A stretch of DNA of 64,000 bases from Mesorhizobium qingshengii (GCF_900103325.1 NZ_FMXM01000003.1:310001-374000), one strand, 5' to 3'; shown: positions 1 to 8,219, counted from the stretch's first letter. Made by a program: numbers and translations. Notes: generated by a model from the sequence alone, not told the origin.

Positions 1-678
1 CGCGCACCCTCAATGCCGACCGGGCTCGCGAGGGCGCGCCACAAGGTCAAGAAGTCGATCCTGTCCACCGAGCATATCGCCAAGCTCATTGCGGCGGCCA
101 AGAACGATCTGGAGCAAGGCATCTACTACGCCTTCGCTTTCCTCGCCGGCACCCGCCCGTCCGAGCAGCTGGGCCTACTATGGAGCGAGGTGGACTTCGA
201 CCGCAACGTGATCCGCATCCGGCGCATCCAGGAGCGGGACGGCTCGTTGACGGAGATGACCAAGACCGAGGCCGGCACCCGCGAGATCCCAATGAGCGCC
301 GCGCTCCGCGAGATGCTGCTGGCATGGCGGGTTCGCTGTCCAAGGGCGGGTAAGGAACTGCATCGAGTCTTCCCCGGCCCCGGCCGCCTACAGGAATGGC
401 CGAAGCCCCGCATCGGCGGCGGCGGTCCGCTGCTCTACCAGAATTTTCGGAAGCGCTATTGGGCACCGGTGTTCGCCGCGCTTGGCCTGCCCTATGTCAC
501 GCCGCACTCTGCCCGCCACTCTTTCATCTCGATGCTCCAGGCCCAGGGCATCGAGATTGGCCTTGTGGCGCAGATCGCTGGCCACGCGAATCCGACAGTC
601 ACGCTCGGCCACTACACCCACGCCGTTCGTGACGGTAGCGCCGCCATCGCGGCACTGGACCGGGCCTACAGCGGGTAG
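1..678 (+). CDS. Tyrosine recombinase (integrase), C-terminal part
   Basis: Catalytic half of a phage- or island-type tyrosine recombinase that cuts and rejoins DNA at attachment sites. Counting from the first Met (base 13), the active-site set is complete: Arg48 in GTRPSE, Lys84, His165-x-x-Arg168 in HSARH, His191 in GHANP and Tyr201 in HYTH. The frame is open from base 1, so the N-terminal SAM-like DNA-binding domain probably lies outside the window and the Met at 13 is likely internal. Family members are usually 350-420 residues, against about 225 here. It heads the accessory block that ends at tRNA-Gly (5573-5647), a common integration target, which suggests an integrated element. Family call is secure. 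Whether it mobilises this exact block is inference. Confidence 0.88.
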   Translation, partial: RAPSMPTGLARARHKVKKSILSTEHIAKLIAAAKNDLEQGIYYAFAFLAGTRPSEQLGLLWSEVDFDRNVIRIRRIQERDGSLTEMTKTEAGTREIPMSAALREMLLAWRVRCPRAGKELHRVFPGPGRLQEWPKPRIGGGGPLLYQNFRKRYWAPVFAALGLPYVTPHSARHSFISMLQAQGIEIGLVAQIAGHANPTVTLGHYTHAVRDGSAAIAALDRAYSG

Positions 679-865
679 CCTATGCCGGCACCTGCCACGC
701 CGCGCCACGGGGACCGTACGCTCGGCGCTGTGGGTACGGCAGCCGGCCAGCCGGGCCGCACCGCCGCTGGTGGTGCACGGCTGCGGTCCAGGCTTGTAAC
801 ATAGCGGTAGTCTCTAACATACTGATATCGCTCATATAATTGCGCCTGAGTTCTCGCTGTGTTTT

Positions 866-883
866 ACTGTCCTGTTGGACAGT
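866..883. promoter_or_regulatory. Perfect 7-bp inverted repeat upstream of small ORF
   Basis: ACTGTCC, a 4-base loop (TGTT) and GGACAGT form a perfect hairpin or dyad operator, directly before the AGGGGGA ribosome-binding site of the ORF at 896. It could be a repressor site or an RNA hairpin near the start. Seen directly; role unknown. Confidence 0.45.
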
Positions 884-895
884 AGGGGGAGATCG

Positions 896-1057
896 ATGCA
901 CATCCTGATCAGGGACAAGCGAACCGGCAATGAGGAATGGATGCCGCTCGAAGCTGCTGCGGAAGTCATGGAACTGGACGCGACCGAGATCGAATGGGCA
1001 CTGGAAGAGTTCGGCGAGTGCGAGTCGGTCGATCACATTGCCATCGAGCCGGAATAA
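896..1057 (+). CDS. Small acidic hypothetical protein
   Basis: A 53-residue protein beginning MHILIRDKRTGNEEW and ending EECESVDHIAIEPE-like acidic residues, with a net negative charge. I do not recognise the family. The ATG at 896 is chosen over a TTG at 875 because a strong Shine-Dalgarno (AGGGGGA, 884-890) sits 5 bases before it and a perfect inverted repeat sits just upstream. A good intrinsic terminator follows at 1089-1120. The promoter-proximal dyad, good ribosome-binding site and terminator make a compact single-gene unit. Small acidic proteins in integrated elements can be regulators, anti-repressors or DNA mimics, but nothing in the sequence proves any of these. Confidence 0.6.
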   Translation: MHILIRDKRTGNEEWMPLEAAAEVMELDATEIEWALEEFGECESVDHIAIEPE

Positions 1058-1088
1058 GCCTCCACCACCACGCAGCTGCGCCCACCCG

Positions 1089-1120
1089 ATGCGGCGGTCG
1101 TTCCTCGATCGCCGCATTTT
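1089..1120 (+). terminator. Intrinsic terminator after small ORF
   Basis: ATGCGGCG (1089-1096) pairs with CGCCGCAT (1110-1117) and the stem extends inward by four more pairs (one G-U) to a 5-base loop, then TTTT. It lies 32 bases after the stop at 1057. Confidence 0.7.
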
Positions 1121-1254
1121 CGTATGTAGGTTTCCTCGTCGGCCGCGCGCCTCGACCCTCCCCCCTTCAATGCAGCGGTAACGCAATGGGCAAGGGACCC
1201 GTTTGGCCCTGGAAACAATATCAAGCGGATACGCGGTACCCCATCACGCGGCTG

Positions 1255-1818
1255 TCATTCGATCCGATAGTCGACAGAGGTCGGCGATACGCGGATAACT
1301 CTCAACGTTCTGCCCTCGACCCTTACGCTTTGGCCTTTGCCTAGTTCGATCTGGATCGGCTGCGCCGCAGTTGCATATTGGGATGAACCACGCGGCGGAA
1401 TGTATTGGAAGGAGGTTGATGTCGCGGTCGCCGAGACAGGATTTCCACCGATCGTACCGTTCACATCGGTGTTGGTGGTGTTGGGAAGAATGAGTGGCGT
1501 CTCGCTCATCGTGGTTGCGTTGCTCTCGACAGTTACGTCCGAGCGTTCGAACACAGCCTGTGCTCCACGCGTGCCAAGATACCTGACCGTCGTGTGGCCG
1601 GCATCAGTTGTGCGGCCAAACAGGTCGGCCTTGCCGACGATGTTAGGCAGCGAGCGTCTCGACTGGAAGTTCATCACGATGTCGCCGGGTCCAGCGGACC
1701 GTATTTGGTTGGTCGCGGGGGTAAGCAGCGAGGTTTTAGTCTCAACTGGTGTGCAGGCGGCGAGGGCCAGCGCTGACAAGAATGCTGTAGTGGAAGCGAA
1801 TGGCGTCTTCGGGTGCAT
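1255..1818 (-). CDS. Hypothetical lipoprotein
   Basis: A 187-residue secreted protein of unknown function. The N-terminus (MHPKTPFASTTAFLSALALAACTP) has a positive start, a hydrophobic core and a lipobox LAAC, with Cys22 as the lipidated residue, so it should be a membrane-anchored periplasmic or outer-membrane lipoprotein. The mature part is rich in Thr, Ser, Asn and Gly and looks beta-rich, with no catalytic motif that I recognise. It is convergent with the small ORF at 896 and downstream of the minus-strand gene ending at 1859. It lies inside the accessory block next to the integrase, so it may be island cargo. The signal is clear; a specific role is not. Confidence 0.65.
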   Translation of the reverse strand: MHPKTPFASTTAFLSALALAACTPVETKTSLLTPATNQIRSAGPGDIVMNFQSRRSLPNIVGKADLFGRTTDAGHTTVRYLGTRGAQAVFERSDVTVESNATTMSETPLILPNTTNTDVNGTIGGNPVSATATSTSFQYIPPRGSSQYATAAQPIQIELGKGQSVRVEGRTLRVIRVSPTSVDYRIE

Positions 1819-1858
1819 GACAACTTAACCTATTGAAAGAATGGTATTATTCGAAAAA

Positions 1859-2611
1859 TCACACTCGAATTTCGCTGTCAATTATCGTAGCTCCAATGCG
1901 CGGCGCGCCCACATATCGGCCCGCGATGAAGCCATCGTCCCACCGCCCACAGGCCTCAGTCGCGGCGATAGCGAGCCGCGCCGGGCTCTCAGGATGGAGC
2001 ACAAGAAAGAAGACCACATGGGCGGTCGTGAAGGTCCAGACCAAGGCGTCCGAGGCGACACGGCGCAGCCTCTCGATACACGATGCCAGGAAGGCTCGAC
2101 GCTCGATCCGAGGGAAATGTTGGTAGACCAGCACTGCCGTTCTCGACGCGTAGAACACACCTACCTCGTCCAGGTAGAGGTATTTGGACGAATTCTTGCG
2201 GCCCTTTAGGAGCGATGTCTCCAAACCGTTATCCGGATCGAAAAAGACGAGGTCGGCGCTCCGGAACGCCGACGCACAGCGCTCAATAAAAGCAGAGCGG
2301 GCCGCCGCTTGGTCGGGCAACAACTCGCTGAAGTAGGTTGCGCCTGCAATGGCGCTGCTGTCCTCAATGGTTTGAAGCCGTCGGCGATCCGGCTCATCTG
2401 CGGCGTGCGCCAAGATGTCGAACAATTCCGGGTCGAAGTGCCGATACCGATCTGGTTGCTTAAGATAGGCAAGCTTGCCGCCATCGGAGCTCCCGTCTGA
2501 AGGCGTCAGCATCCAGTTCACGCCAATGCGATTAGCGCCGCCCCACGACAACGCCCGCAACAATGCATATTTCCGATAGTCGCTGACGTCCCCGACGTAC
2601 TGATGCTTCAA
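1859..2611 (-). CDS. Hypothetical protein, QYVGDxxDYRKYALLR family
   Basis: About 250 residues. The N-terminal part reads KHQYVGDVSDYRKYALLRAL and residues around 140-160 contain LVFFDPDNGLE, a pattern I associate from memory with an uncharacterised bacterial family whose members start MKxQYxGDxxDYxKYxLLR. The function is not known to me. The acidic DPDNG segment suggests a metal- or nucleotide-binding site, but that is only inference. I place the start at the TTG at 2611 because it matches that family start. The frame stays open to 2710, but that would overlap the divergent XRE gene; an ATG at 2646 is the alternative. GC is lower than in the core genes to the right. It is divergent from the XRE regulator, which may control it. 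Confidence 0.55.
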   Translation of the reverse strand: MKHQYVGDVSDYRKYALLRALSWGGANRIGVNWMLTPSDGSSDGGKLAYLKQPDRYRHFDPELFDILAHAADEPDRRRLQTIEDSSAIAGATYFSELLPDQAAARSAFIERCASAFRSADLVFFDPDNGLETSLLKGRKNSSKYLYLDEVGVFYASRTAVLVYQHFPRIERRAFLASCIERLRRVASDALVWTFTTAHVVFFLVLHPESPARLAIAATEACGRWDDGFIAGRYVGAPRIGATIIDSEIRV

Positions 2612-2691
2612 ATTCAACCCACAAAACGGCGTGCATCGCCACGCCATAACGTACATAGACCCGTGGGGTATGTCATGAACATTTCGTTCGG

Positions 2692-3018
2692 ATGCAGTTG
2701 TTTGCGACAAACCTTAGGAAGCGTGCGGAGGAACTCGGCATTTCCAATGCGGAGGTCGCACGACGCGCTGGGTTGAGCGAGAGGCGATACGGCAACTACG
2801 TTAGTGGGCGGCGTGAACCGGACCTTACGACGCTAGTAAGAATTGCCGCAGTTCTGGCGACGACGCCAAACGACCTTCTGAGCGGTGATAATGCGCCTAT
2901 AGGGCGCCAGGACAACGTTGCCCGGCAACGGGCAATAGCAGCGCTCGCGGTATTGCCTGACGACGACCTTGAGCGTGTTGCGGTTATGGTTGAGGCGCTG
3001 GCAACGCGCCGGATATAG
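2692..3018 (+). CDS. XRE-family helix-turn-helix regulator
   Basis: A 108-residue DNA-binding protein. Residues about 5-62 form an HTH_XRE domain: LRKRAEELGISNAEVARRAG then LSERRYGNYVSGRREPDLTTLVRIAAVLATTPNDLL, with the usual recognition-helix spacing and the closing L-L at the domain end. The remaining 45 residues are a short helical tail (DDDLERVAVMVEALATRR), probably a dimerisation element. It is divergent from the unknown gene at 1859-2611 and 88 bases ahead of the membrane HerA-like gene on the same strand. The natural inference is a local repressor of one or both neighbours. No operator half-sites could be assigned with confidence. The family call is firm; the regulon is inferred from position. 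Confidence 0.85.
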   Translation: MQLFATNLRKRAEELGISNAEVARRAGLSERRYGNYVSGRREPDLTTLVRIAAVLATTPNDLLSGDNAPIGRQDNVARQRAIAALAVLPDDDLERVAVMVEALATRRI

Positions 3019-3106
3019 TCCTCTAATCTGTCTTGCACCGAAGCTTTCGATAACTCCACTTTTCCTCTGACCGGTAAAACGGCATAGTCGGTGTTTAGGG
3101 GGAAAA

Positions 3107-5395
3107 ATGGATTCGGAACCAAGGATTAGAGCGATAGCGCTGGCGATTTACTTGGCTGCGCTTCTCGCCGTGCAGTATGAATGCGTAAATACAGGGTTGT
3201 CGCCCAACGAGAACGCAATTTGGCTCTACGGCGGAATCGCGAGTCTTCTATTCGGCAGCAGGCTCCTAAACCCATACTTCACCGCACCTGCAGATGCAGC
3301 CACCAACGGCTTTGTTGCCCTGATGGCGATCCTACCGGCCTTTCCAATCATCAAGGCGGGGACAACGGACGCATACGTCCTTGGGGCAATCACCGCATTC
3401 TGCGGGTTCGTGTCCGCAGGCTCCGTCGTCGTAATCATCGCTCGACGCTCACAAGGCGCTTGGCAGGGGAGATGGGTTAGCGGCCTTGATCGTGCTGTAA
3501 AAGGATTAGGCAGCCCGAACATCATTTTCAGTGCGCTGATCATTGCCGCCGTCTGGTTGTTCCACAGAGACAGGCCGCATGAGGTGTTCGCTATCATGAC
3601 AGCTCTCGCCGCGATCGTAATCTTCAGGCCGTTCGAGTCAGCCGTCGCTTTTTTTGTTTGGCTTGCGAACCTTCCCTATCCGATTGCCAAGACGGACATA
3701 GTCGGCTCGATTGCTGCTTACCAATCGCCAGGCATCGTCCTGATCCGGCAGAACGATGCGAGGCGCATCCCGAGAGGAACACCAATGGTGATTTCGGATC
3801 AACACGGGCCGCCTCAACTGGGAGTCGCTTTGAACTATGTGGGGCGCGACGAGGGCAATCTGCTGCGTGCCGTTACTGCACCATTGCCGGCCAGCATCGC
3901 CTCTCGGGTCTCGATAGCTGGGGGTGGAGAAGATGGTATTGCGGTCCTAGCGGCTATCGAGCCGGGAGAAGCAGAGGCAATTCCAGCACTACAGTGGGTC
4001 GAGCGGCTCTGCGGAATTGTCGATAGCGACACCACACTCGAGTACATGCAGTTTGAGGTTGTCGATGAAAGCGGGTTATCAGAGGGATGCCTCGTGGAGG
4101 CTCGGATCGGAGATCAGCGCAGCGTCATTTATCAAATCATCGAGGGTTTAACTCGTGAGGAAATTGTCCAACAAAAAAATAAGTATGGCTATGCTCGCGC
4201 GAAGGCCCGCAAGATTGGAGCGTGGAATCATGAAGATAGCAAGTTCGCGCCGGTTCCATGGCTTCCTAGGATAAATGCTCCTGTCTTCCTCATGAAGTCG
4301 GAAGGGCATGAACCAGAAGCTGCCTCTATCGGCCACTTTCCTAATACCCCCTACGGTGTACGGGTGGACATCTCGCCTGCTGTTAGCCACAACACCGCTA
4401 TCCTCGGCATTCTCGGTGTTGGTAAGAGCTATCTGGCAATCGAGCTGGTGGAGCGTATGATCGCTGAGGGGATCAAGGTGTTCTGCCTTGATCTCACCAA
4501 CCAATACGAGGTGATGCTCAGCGACTTCATCAGTCCTGTGCACGAGGCAGCGAAGCGAGATGAACTTATCGCGGCGGGCCGGGGAGGCAAGCCGGATAAG
4601 AACCGCCAGCTTGGTGGATCAATCAACGACTTCAAAAAGGCGGTGCTGGCGCAATTGAAAGAGTTTGCGTCTGGCGTGGATGACCACTTCCTTCGGATAG
4701 TAAACCCCGCTCAATTTGTGGTGACGAAGCAACCATCCTTCATGAAGGATGGTGACGCCGAACTTATGCGCCTATCCCCTTCCGAGATAACAGCCGTTTT
4801 TTCAGAGGCTGCGCTCATAGTCTGCCAGGAATTAGGGATGACAGATAAGGCTCGCATGTGCCTGGTGTATGAAGAAGCGCACACTCTTGTTCCCGAATGG
4901 AACTCGGTCGCTCAGGAGGGAGATCGAACCGCGACCGCGAGCAGTGCACGCGCGATTTTGCAAGGTCGTAAATATGGGCTGGGTTGCCTGTTGATCACCC
5001 AACGTACGGCGAACGTGACGAAAACTATCTTGAATCAGTGTAATACGATTTTCGCGATGCGGACCTTTGATGACACCGGACGCGAGTTCCTCGGCAACTA
5101 CATAGGGTCAGACTACGCAAGTGTGCTTCCGTCGCTTCAACCGCGTTATGCAGTGATATTCGGAAAAGCATCATCCTGCGAAAACCCTGTCCTCGTGCGC
5201 CTAAACGACAACGATGATTTTCGAAATGTCTTTCGACCAATTCATCCCCCGAAGAAGCCACAAGACCAAGATAAGGGTCCGGACGCTGAAGCGGCCGCAG
5301 CGGAAGGCGCTCAGATCGTCGATGCCGGCGCTTTGTCGGCAGATGAAGAAGAAGGATTTTTTCTGGAGGAGGCTGTGACAGTCGCTAGTGATTGA
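3107..5395 (+). CDS. Membrane-anchored HerA/FtsK-type ATPase
   Basis: A 762-residue P-loop ATPase with an unusual membrane N-terminus. Residues 1-190 contain about six hydrophobic segments (for example IALAIYLAALLAVQY, FVALMAILPAFPII, IIFSALIIAAVWLF). About 240 residues of HerA-barrel-like sequence follow, then a RecA-like motor: Walker A GVGKS (Lys440), Walker B CLVYEEAH (Glu589-Glu590) and a sensor-like ITQRTA. The C-terminus is acidic. HerA-type ATPases translocate DNA or act as hexameric motors; many lie in defence or conjugation loci. ATG at 3107 has a strong AGGGGGAAAA ribosome-binding site. It follows the XRE gene and precedes tRNA-Gly. Codon usage and GC differ from the core genes. 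No partner nuclease (NurA, SIR2 or DUF4297 type) is visible beside it. ATPase call secure; biological role open. Confidence 0.8.
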   Translation: MDSEPRIRAIALAIYLAALLAVQYECVNTGLSPNENAIWLYGGIASLLFGSRLLNPYFTAPADAATNGFVALMAILPAFPIIKAGTTDAYVLGAITAFCGFVSAGSVVVIIARRSQGAWQGRWVSGLDRAVKGLGSPNIIFSALIIAAVWLFHRDRPHEVFAIMTALAAIVIFRPFESAVAFFVWLANLPYPIAKTDIVGSIAAYQSPGIVLIRQNDARRIPRGTPMVISDQHGPPQLGVALNYVGRDEGNLLRAVTAPLPASIASRVSIAGGGEDGIAVLAAIEPGEAEAIPALQWVERLCGIVDSDTTLEYMQFEVVDESGLSEGCLVEARIGDQRSVIYQIIEGLTREEIVQQKNKYGYARAKARKIGAWNHEDSKFAPVPWLPRINAPVFLMKSEGHEPEAASIGHFPNTPYGVRVDISPAVSHNTAILGILGVGKSYLAIELVERMIAEGIKVFCLDLTNQYEVMLSDFISPVHEAAKRDELIAAGRGGKPDKNRQLGGSINDFKKAVLAQLKEFASGVDDHFLRIVNPAQFVVTKQPSFMKDGDAELMRLSPSEITAVFSEAALIVCQELGMTDKARMCLVYEEAHTLVPEWNSVAQEGDRTATASSARAILQGRKYGLGCLLITQRTANVTKTILNQCNTIFAMRTFDDTGREFLGNYIGSDYASVLPSLQPRYAVIFGKASSCENPVLVRLNDNDDFRNVFRPIHPPKKPQDQDKGPDAEAAAAEGAQIVDAGALSADEEEGFFLEEAVTVASD

Positions 5396-5520
5396 GACAG
5401 AAGTCGTCTCGGCAACCGCCTGCATTCGATATTTGTATGCTGGGGACTGGTAACCGCGTGGTAACCCCGGCCTTCCGAGCCGTTTTCAGTAGCTGTGGTT
5501 CCAGTGACCCCAAAATGCGA

Positions 5521-5546
5521 AAAAGCCGCGGATGTCCGCGGCTTTT
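5521..5546 (-). terminator. Terminator of tRNA-Gly
   Basis: AAAAGCCGCGG (5521-5531), a 4-base loop and CCGCGGCTTTT (5536-5546) form a perfect 11-bp stem. On the minus strand it is followed by a T-rich tail and lies 27 bases beyond the tRNA 3' end. It can also stop transcripts arriving from the HerA-like gene. Confidence 0.75.
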
Positions 5547-5572
5547 CGATGCTTGATTCCCTGGGAGGAAAT

Positions 5573-5647
5573 TGGAGCGGGTGAAGCGATTCGAACGCTC
5601 GACCCCAACCTTGGCAAGGTTGTGCTCTACCCCTGAGCTACACCCGC
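5573..5647 (-). tRNA. tRNA-Gly (anticodon GCC)
   Basis: Read on the minus strand it starts GCGGGTGTAGCTCAG and folds as a cloverleaf. The acceptor stem is GCGGGTG/CACCCGC with discriminator T and encoded CCA. The D-arm contains GTAGCTCAGGGGTAGAGC. The anticodon stem CAACC/GGTTG encloses loop TTGCCAA, with anticodon GCC. The T-loop is TTCGAAT. The 3' end faces the accessory block on the left, the usual geometry of island insertion at tRNA 3' ends. No second copy of the tRNA 3' end was seen in the window. Confidence 0.95.
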
Positions 5648-5677
5648 TCACACGGCGTCTTGGCCGCAAGCCGGGCC

Positions 5678-5706
5678 TATATGGCTGAAGAGCGCGGCGA
5701 TTGCAA
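5678..5706 (-). promoter_or_regulatory. Probable sigma-70 promoter of tRNA-Gly
   Basis: On the minus strand TTGCAA (5701-5706) and CATATA (5678-5683) are spaced by exactly 17 bases, about 31 bases before the tRNA 5' end. Confidence 0.5.
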
Positions 5707-5867
5707 CAGGGAAATATCAGGCTTTTTTGCAACGCGGCGGGCGACGCCGGCAGGCCGCCGGCACTATGTGGCGGGTGCGTTGACCATCATGTCGCATGAC
5801 GGTCTTGTGTCGGCCGCACCATTGGCCGTAAACGGCATGGCAGGAAACGGGACGAAGAAGAAAATCG

Positions 5868-6365
5868 ATGCCGAAGACCGAAGCCGAATTGATGAGCTTT
5901 CTTGCCGACCTCGGGATTGCCGCCTCGACGCGCCGCCATCCGCCGCTGTTCACAGTTGCCGATTCGCAGGCGCTGCGCGGTGAAATCGCCGGTGGGCACA
6001 CCAAAAACCTGTTCCTGAAGGACAAGAAGGACAATTTTTTCCTGGTCACCGTTGGCGAGGACGCGGCCGTCGACCTCAAGCAGATCCACCACGAGATCGG
6101 CGCCGCCGGGCGTGTCTCCTTCGGCAGGCCGGAGATGCTGATGGAGCTGCTCGGCGTCGTGCCGGGCGCCGTCACGGTCTTTGGCCTGATCAACGACACG
6201 GCGGGCAGGGTCAAGGTCGTGCTCGACAGGGCGCTGATGGAGAATACGGTGATCAACGCGCATCCGCTGACCAATGAGGCGACGACATCGATCGCGGCGG
6301 CGGACCTGATCAAATTCGTCGAGGCAACCGGGCACGATGCTGCTATCTTGAAAGTCTCCGCATGA
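5868..6365 (+). CDS. YbaK/PrdX-type aminoacyl-tRNA deacylase
   Basis: A 165-residue stand-alone editing domain of the YbaK/ProX/PrdX superfamily, which hydrolyses mischarged aminoacyl-tRNA (in the PrdX/ProXp-ala branch, Ala-tRNA-Pro) in the cytosol. Typical features are HTKNLFLKDKKDNFFLVTV, containing the conserved lysine of the tRNA-CCA site, the GRVSFGRPEMLMELLGVVPGAVTVFGLIND block, and the terminal NTVINAHPLTNEATTSIA motif that forms the substrate pocket. Length fits the family. It starts at the ATG at 5868; a GGGACGAAGAAG stretch upstream gives a modest ribosome-binding site. It is the first core gene right of tRNA-Gly and sits 84 bases ahead of the thioredoxin gene. The superfamily call is firm. 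PrdX rather than a different substrate is likely from the motif set. Confidence 0.85.
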   Translation: MPKTEAELMSFLADLGIAASTRRHPPLFTVADSQALRGEIAGGHTKNLFLKDKKDNFFLVTVGEDAAVDLKQIHHEIGAAGRVSFGRPEMLMELLGVVPGAVTVFGLINDTAGRVKVVLDRALMENTVINAHPLTNEATTSIAAADLIKFVEATGHDAAILKVSA

Positions 6366-6449
6366 TCGCCACATGGATGGCTTGAAATCGATGCTTCAAG
6401 GGATATGGCGCTGGGCCGCCGGCCGGCCGTGCCATGGAAGGGTAAAGAG

Positions 6450-7451
6450 ATGAGCGACAACAAACCGTTTGGCGGCCCCTTTGGTGGCAATGGCGGCCAG
6501 TACGCCACCACCGTGCAGTATGGTGGAACCGCGCCCGCGCCGGCGAAAGTCGCGCTCGGCGGCGCGCCCGCCCCCGCCGGCGATGTCATCAAGGACACGA
6601 CGACCGCCGCCTTTGCCGCCGACGTCATCCAGGAATCGCGCCGCCAGCCGGTGCTGGTCGATTTCTGGGCGCCGTGGTGCGGGCCTTGCAAGCAATTGAC
6701 CCCGCAATTGGAGAAGGCCGTCAGGGCCGCAGGCGGCAAGGTCAAGCTGGTCAAGATGAACATCGACGACCACCCGTCGATCGCCGGCCAGCTGGGCATC
6801 CAGTCGATCCCGGCGGTCATCGCCTTCAAGGACGGCCAGCCGGTCGACGGCTTCATGGGCGCCATTCCCGAGAGCCAGATCGCCGAATTCATCACCAAAG
6901 TGGGCGGCAAGGGCAATGGCGCGCCGCCGGTGGCCGAAGCCCTGGCAGCGGCAACCGAGGCGCGCGACGCCGGCGACATGCAGACGGCTGCCGATATCTA
7001 CGACGCCATCCTGGCTCAGGCGCCGGAGACGATCGAGGCGATCGCCGGGCTGGGCGACCTGTTGTTCGAGGCGGGCGACACCGAGGGCGCCGAGGCGTTG
7101 CTGGCTGGAGCGCCGGAGGCCAAGAAGGACGCGCCGCCGCTGGCAGCCCTGCGCGCCAAGATCGCGCTGGCGGCGCAGGCGGCAGCGCTTGGCAATCCGG
7201 CCGAATTCGAGCGGCGCCTGGCCGAAAACCCTGGCGATCACCAGGCGCGTTTCGATCTCGCCATGATCCAGAACGCCAGGGGTGAGCGCACGGCGGCGGC
7301 CGACAATCTGCTGGCCATCATCAAGGCCGACCGGGCGTGGAACGACGATGGCGCCAAGACGCAATTGCTGCAACTGTTCGAGGCATGGGGCATGACCGAC
7401 GAGGCGACGCTGGCGGCGCGGCGCAAATTGTCGTCGCTGCTGTTCTCCTGA
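6450..7451 (+). CDS. CnoX-like thioredoxin with TPR-type C-domain
   Basis: A 333-residue cytosolic protein: a disordered Gly/Pro/Ala-rich N-terminus (1-45), a thioredoxin fold (50-160) with active site WCGPC (Cys77, Cys80) and the cis-proline SIPAVIAF, then a helical TPR-like domain (170-333). This is the architecture of YbbN/CnoX, a holdase that protects proteins from oxidation and passes them to GroEL and DnaK. E. coli CnoX has SXXC; here both cysteines are present, so redox activity is likely retained, as reported for the Caulobacter protein. The start is at 6450 because GGAAGGGTAAAGAG precedes it, rather than the open frame from 6405. It is followed 96 bases later by the Lon-N-domain gene, so a small proteostasis operon is plausible. 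Confidence 0.85.
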   Translation: MSDNKPFGGPFGGNGGQYATTVQYGGTAPAPAKVALGGAPAPAGDVIKDTTTAAFAADVIQESRRQPVLVDFWAPWCGPCKQLTPQLEKAVRAAGGKVKLVKMNIDDHPSIAGQLGIQSIPAVIAFKDGQPVDGFMGAIPESQIAEFITKVGGKGNGAPPVAEALAAATEARDAGDMQTAADIYDAILAQAPETIEAIAGLGDLLFEAGDTEGAEALLAGAPEAKKDAPPLAALRAKIALAAQAAALGNPAEFERRLAENPGDHQARFDLAMIQNARGERTAAADNLLAIIKADRAWNDDGAKTQLLQLFEAWGMTDEATLAARRKLSSLLFS

Positions 7452-7547
7452 GCGGCGGTTGTTTTGCCGCACGGGCTTGCGGTCGGCGATGACCGCGCCA
7501 GATAAGACAGGAATTGGCGCTTCTCGATGAAGCGATCGGAGGAATAG

Positions 7548-8219
7548 GTGCAAGCGGGAAACGCGCACTACCGGCTGGATACGGATTTGCCGTCGACGAT
7601 TCCGATCTTTCCGCTTGCCGGAGCGCTGCTCTTGCCGGGCGGCCGCATGCCGCTCAACATCTTCGAGCCGCGCTATCTGCAGATGGTGGACGAGGCGATT
7701 GCCGGCTCGCGCCTCATCGGCATCATCCAGCCCAGCCTCGATGGCGCGCTGCGCGCCGATGGCGAGCCGGAGCTCTGCAATGTCGGCTGCGCCGGCCGCA
7801 TCATCGCCTTTTCCGAGACCGGCGACGGCCGCTACCTGATTTCGCTGCAGGGCGTGTGCCGGTTCCGCATCGCCCATGAATTGACGGTCAAGACACCGTT
7901 TCGCCAGTGCAAGCCGGCTCCTTTTCTCGCCGATCTCCATGAAGACCAGGCGGCGAGCGAGATCGACCGGCCGTCGTTGCTCCGGGCATTTCGCGCCTAT
8001 CTGCAGGCCAATGACCTGGAAGCCGACTGGGAAAGTGTCAGCCGCGCCGAAAACGCCATGCTGGTCAACGCGCTGTCAATGATGGCGCCCTATGGGCCGG
8101 CCGAGAAACAGGCGTTGCTCGAAGCGGCGGACCTGAAGACGCGGGCCGAGACGCTGATCGCCATCACCGAAATGGCGCTGGCGCGCGAGAATGAGGATTT
8201 CGGCTCGAGCCTGCAGTAA
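7548..8219 (+). CDS. LON N-terminal substrate-binding domain protein
   Basis: A 223-residue protein that is a free-standing Lon N-terminal (PUA-like) domain plus helical bundle, without the AAA+ or protease parts of Lon. The diagnostic start is TIPIFPLAGALLLPGGRMPLNIFEPRYLQMVDEAI, followed by GRIIAFSETGDGRYLISLQGVCRFRI. Such proteins are widespread in alphaproteobacteria; the domain binds unfolded protein in Lon, but the role of the solo form is poorly known. It starts at GTG 7548, set by a strong GGAGGAATAG ribosome-binding site; the ATGs further in lie inside the conserved domain. It sits between the CnoX-like gene and the Trm112-like gene in the same direction, with gaps of 96 and 106 bases, which fits co-expression in protein quality control. 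Confidence 0.85.
   Translation: MQAGNAHYRLDTDLPSTIPIFPLAGALLLPGGRMPLNIFEPRYLQMVDEAIAGSRLIGIIQPSLDGALRADGEPELCNVGCAGRIIAFSETGDGRYLISLQGVCRFRIAHELTVKTPFRQCKPAPFLADLHEDQAASEIDRPSLLRAFRAYLQANDLEADWESVSRAENAMLVNALSMMAPYGPAEKQALLEAADLKTRAETLIAITEMALARENEDFGSSLQ

Noticed and set aside
5573..5647. Second copy of the tRNA-Gly 3' end as att site inside the window
   Set aside because: No direct repeat of the tRNA 3' end could be seen in bases 1-5500; the other att may lie left of the window.
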